From CAZBUK01 sp964495085 (GTDB taxonomy: Bacteria > Bacteroidota > Ignavibacteria > T3Sed10-11): DNA of 14,854 bases. Every line of letters begins with the position of its first letter. The stretch's first letter is position 1. The position numbers were made by a program, and so were the translations under genes. Below the pieces are notes generated by a model. It worked only from the letters and a program-made list of their open reading frames with translations. It searched no databases and had not been told where the DNA came from. Below, piece after piece: positions 12,908 through 14,854 of the stretch. The stretch spans positions 1 through 14,854 of the forward strand of contig CAZBUK010000087.1 of NCBI GenBank assembly GCA_964495085.1, written 5' to 3'.

Positions 12908-14512
12908 CTACCAGGCCTGTACCTCCCGGTCTTTTACGATGATTGCCTCGGACACCCCCTCGCCGTACTCGATCCGATCGAGCGGAAAATCCCCCATGAA
13001 TACAGCTCCGGTAAATTCTCCCTCGAAGAGAAGCGGCGCCCCGCCTGTCTTATCTTTGAGACTCAGCTTCTCGCAATTCAGTTCGTAGACGTTTTCCGCC
13101 ACCATTGCCCGGGTGTTCGATTCAATGACCACGTTCCTGAGCGTTAGATCTTTCACCCGGTTTATCCTCGCGCCGCGATCGGCGTTCCGTATATTGATGT
13201 TCTCGAGAACGAAATGTTCGAGCCATTTTTCGGGCAGGCCGATAAACGATATCGCGGTCGGCACACCGTCGATTTCGATGTCCCTGATAAACACGTTCCT
13301 GATCAGCGGCGACGGACCGACGGCCCGCGGACCGGTGTAGAAGGTGTTCACATTGATCGCTTCGTAAGTCACGTTCTTCATCCGGATGTTTCGTATGTAA
13401 ATATTCTCGATCACGTTTCCGCGGCCGCGTTCGGTTTTAAAGCGAATTCCCCTGTCGCTCCCTTCGAAATAAGCATCGTGGACGTAAATATTCCGTATCC
13501 CGCCGGACGATTCGCTTCCGAAGACAACCCCTCCGCTGCCGGTACGCACATCGATCGCTTCGAAATTCCTGATGACGACGTTCTCGGTCGGTATGTTGAT
13601 CTGCAGTCCCTCCTCGTTGAGTCCTGATTTCAATACCACTGCATCGTCGCCGGTTTTGAAACGGTTGTACTCGATCAGGACGTCGCGCGACGAATCGATG
13701 ACGACTCCATCGCCGTTGGGAGCTTCGAGACTATTGACGGTGACATCGCGGACGATGGCATTCTTTGTGTAGATGAGATGCACATTCCACATGGGCGAAT
13801 CGTCGAGTGTAATTCCCTCGACGAGTACATTTTCGCATTTCCAGAAGACGACAAAATTCGGACGCATGCCCTCCATACCGGATCCCTTGCCGAAGTCGCG
13901 CCTGGACAGCGGCACTTTTGTTGCAATTGCGCGCGGTGGCGGACCGTATTCGCGGTACCAGTCCCACCACTGCTTGCCCTGCGCGTCCAGTCTCCCTTTC
14001 CCGGTAACGGCGACATTGCGCAGCTCGTACGCATATATCAGCGGTGAGTAATTGTACGCTTCGACTCCTTCGTGGCGTTGTATGACCACAGGCAGGTAAT
14101 CCTCCCGGTTTTCGCTGAAGCGGACGACGGCTCCCTCGCTGATGTGCAGGTTAATGTTGCTCATCAGGTGAATAGGGCCCGTCAACCATGATCCCGCCGG
14201 GATAAGAACCGTACCTCCGCCTGCTGCATGAGCTGTCTCGATCGCACGGTGGATCGCATCGGTATTTTTTACACTGCCGTCGGTACTCATCTCGACGGCG
14301 CCGAAATCTCTGATATTGAAGGTATTGTCGTGAAATACCGGCCGTTTGAGTTCTGCCATTGCGAACGGCGGATTGAGCGGCGCTATTTCGCTGGGAGTTA
14401 CGGCTGTCTGAGCTGTGGCCGCCGTTCCGAGGAGCAACGAACAAGCGAGAATATATACAAAGCTATATCCGCTCCGAGCTGAATATTTTATTTTTGGCTT
14501 GCATGGTCTCAT
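12908..14512 (-). CDS. Secreted glycoside hydrolase family 28 (polygalacturonase-like) enzyme
   Basis: Right-handed beta-helix GH28 protein of 534 residues, of the group that cleaves pectin backbone glycosidic bonds. A signal peptide is visible (hydrophobic FVYILACSLLLG, likely cleavage in TAATAQ), followed by the typical start FNIRDFGAV and NTDAIHRAIETAHAAGGGTV. The catalytic region has NGDGVVIDSS (266-275, with Asp268; family consensus NTDG) and TGDDAVVLKSG with the Asp pair at 289-290. TGSGGVVFGSE (324-334) stands where most members have GHGG, and RGIRFKTERGRG (355-366) is the R-x-K site. The catalytic Asp residues and the R/K pair are kept, but the His of GHG is Ser326. Specificity may therefore differ, for example towards rhamnogalacturonan or another substituted pectin. 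The ATG at 14512 is preferred over a GTG at 14521; neither has a clear ribosome site. It converges with the AAA+ gene. Confidence 0.93.
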   Translation of the reverse strand: MRPCKPKIKYSARSGYSFVYILACSLLLGTAATAQTAVTPSEIAPLNPPFAMAELKRPVFHDNTFNIRDFGAVEMSTDGSVKNTDAIHRAIETAHAAGGGTVLIPAGSWLTGPIHLMSNINLHISEGAVVRFSENREDYLPVVIQRHEGVEAYNYSPLIYAYELRNVAVTGKGRLDAQGKQWWDWYREYGPPPRAIATKVPLSRRDFGKGSGMEGMRPNFVVFWKCENVLVEGITLDDSPMWNVHLIYTKNAIVRDVTVNSLEAPNGDGVVIDSSRDVLIEYNRFKTGDDAVVLKSGLNEEGLQINIPTENVVIRNFEAIDVRTGSGGVVFGSESSGGIRNIYVHDAYFEGSDRGIRFKTERGRGNVIENIYIRNIRMKNVTYEAINVNTFYTGPRAVGPSPLIRNVFIRDIEIDGVPTAISFIGLPEKWLEHFVLENINIRNADRGARINRVKDLTLRNVVIESNTRAMVAENVYELNCEKLSLKDKTGGAPLLFEGEFTGAVFMGDFPLDRIEYGEGVSEAIIVKDREVQAW

Positions 14513-14550
14513 AGGCTTCACGACTATTTGTATGGTGTATGGAAGGTCGA

Positions 14551-14556
14551 ATTATA
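14551..14556 (-). promoter_or_regulatory. Consensus -10 box upstream of the GH28 gene
   Basis: A perfect TATAAT is present on the minus strand 38 nt upstream of the ATG at 14512. No good -35 hexamer lies at 16-18 nt spacing, so an activator-dependent promoter is possible. Confidence 0.4.
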
Positions 14557-14783
14557 TCGGCGATGCGGGTAATCTTTATCTCGTTTGATAACATAAGGTT
14601 TACGGATTCGAATGTCAAGAAACAAAAAAATTCATCAGGTTTGTCCGGTTCGACAAGCCTCCCCGCATCCGGATAAACTCAGCGAATTATATCCGGATCC
14701 TTCTTTTCCCGATCGCTCATATAAAAGGTCAATCTCTACGGGGTTTTTGATTAATATTGAAAAATGAAAGAGCAATTTCTATC

Positions 14784-14854
14784 ATGCATGCGAGAGCGGT
14801 TGATGTAAATCTCTTTGGGAGATACAGAGCATCCGGATTAAAACCGATCGCATG
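14784..14854 (+). CDS. Possible start of a gene running off the window
   Basis: From the ATG at 14784 the frame stays open for 23 codons to the window edge (start MHARAVDVNLFGRYRASG). A GAAAGAG purine run lies about 11 nt upstream, rather far for a ribosome site. The segment is too short to identify a family, and a chance open frame is quite possible. Confidence 0.22.
   Translation, partial: MHARAVDVNLFGRYRASGLKPIA

Larger units (their letters stand above)
14522..14854. other. Intergenic right end with repeated ATCCGGAT
   Basis: About 330 nt upstream of the GH28 gene with no complete gene. The self-complementary octamer ATCCGGAT occurs three times, at 14667-14674, 14691-14698 and 14831-14838; the first two are 24 bp apart. 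The GH28 -10 box lies at its left end. Confidence 0.4.

Overview
The window reads as chromosomal DNA of a Gram-negative-type bacterium of roughly balanced base composition. Sigma-70-like promoters, some clear Shine-Dalgarno sites (AAGGA, AGGAGA, AAGGAGG), a lipoprotein signal (IAS|C) and two exported enzymes are visible. There is no rRNA, tRNA, integrase or transposase with which to fix the phylum. The secreted tricorn-type protease and the GH28 enzyme would suit a polymer-degrading member of the FCB group, the spirochaetes or a similar lineage, but that is inference.

Layout. Bases 1-193 hold a nested set of inverted repeats with no gene. A minus-strand block (194-8548) follows: a secreted tricorn/S41 protease, a small LapA-like membrane protein, and the RNA-modification trio rsmG, mnmG and mnmE. 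The order mnmE-mnmG-rsmG is the classic neighbourhood of many replication origins. Both intergenic gaps inside the trio carry a perfect 14-bp parS palindrome (GTTTCACGTGAAAC), so ParB probably loads here, yet parA and parB are absent from the place downstream of rsmG where they often sit.

A plus-strand block (8756-12833) carries a D-cysteine desulfhydrase/ACC deaminase-family PLP enzyme, a TetR regulator with a promoter-overlapping palindromic operator, a Gdx/SugE-type SMR transporter, a DUF3224 protein whose start is ambiguous, a lipoprotein MsrB, and a short AAA+ ATPase. The ATPase lies 2 nt after msrB and resembles the ATPases of contractile injection systems, but it has a damaged nucleotide-binding site and no lid domain. 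A convergent minus-strand GH28 pectinase-like enzyme (12908-14512) has an altered GHG motif. The right end holds the GH28 upstream region and possibly the first codons of another gene.

How the parts fit. MnmE and MnmG together modify the wobble uridine of tRNAs, and RsmG methylates 16S rRNA. The TetR-SMR-DUF3224 run looks like a small efflux unit under its own repressor. No complete new system is evident. The points most worth following are the parS pair without parAB, the truncated AAA+ protein coupled to MsrB, the TetR operator, the structured repeat at the left edge, and the GH28 active-site change.
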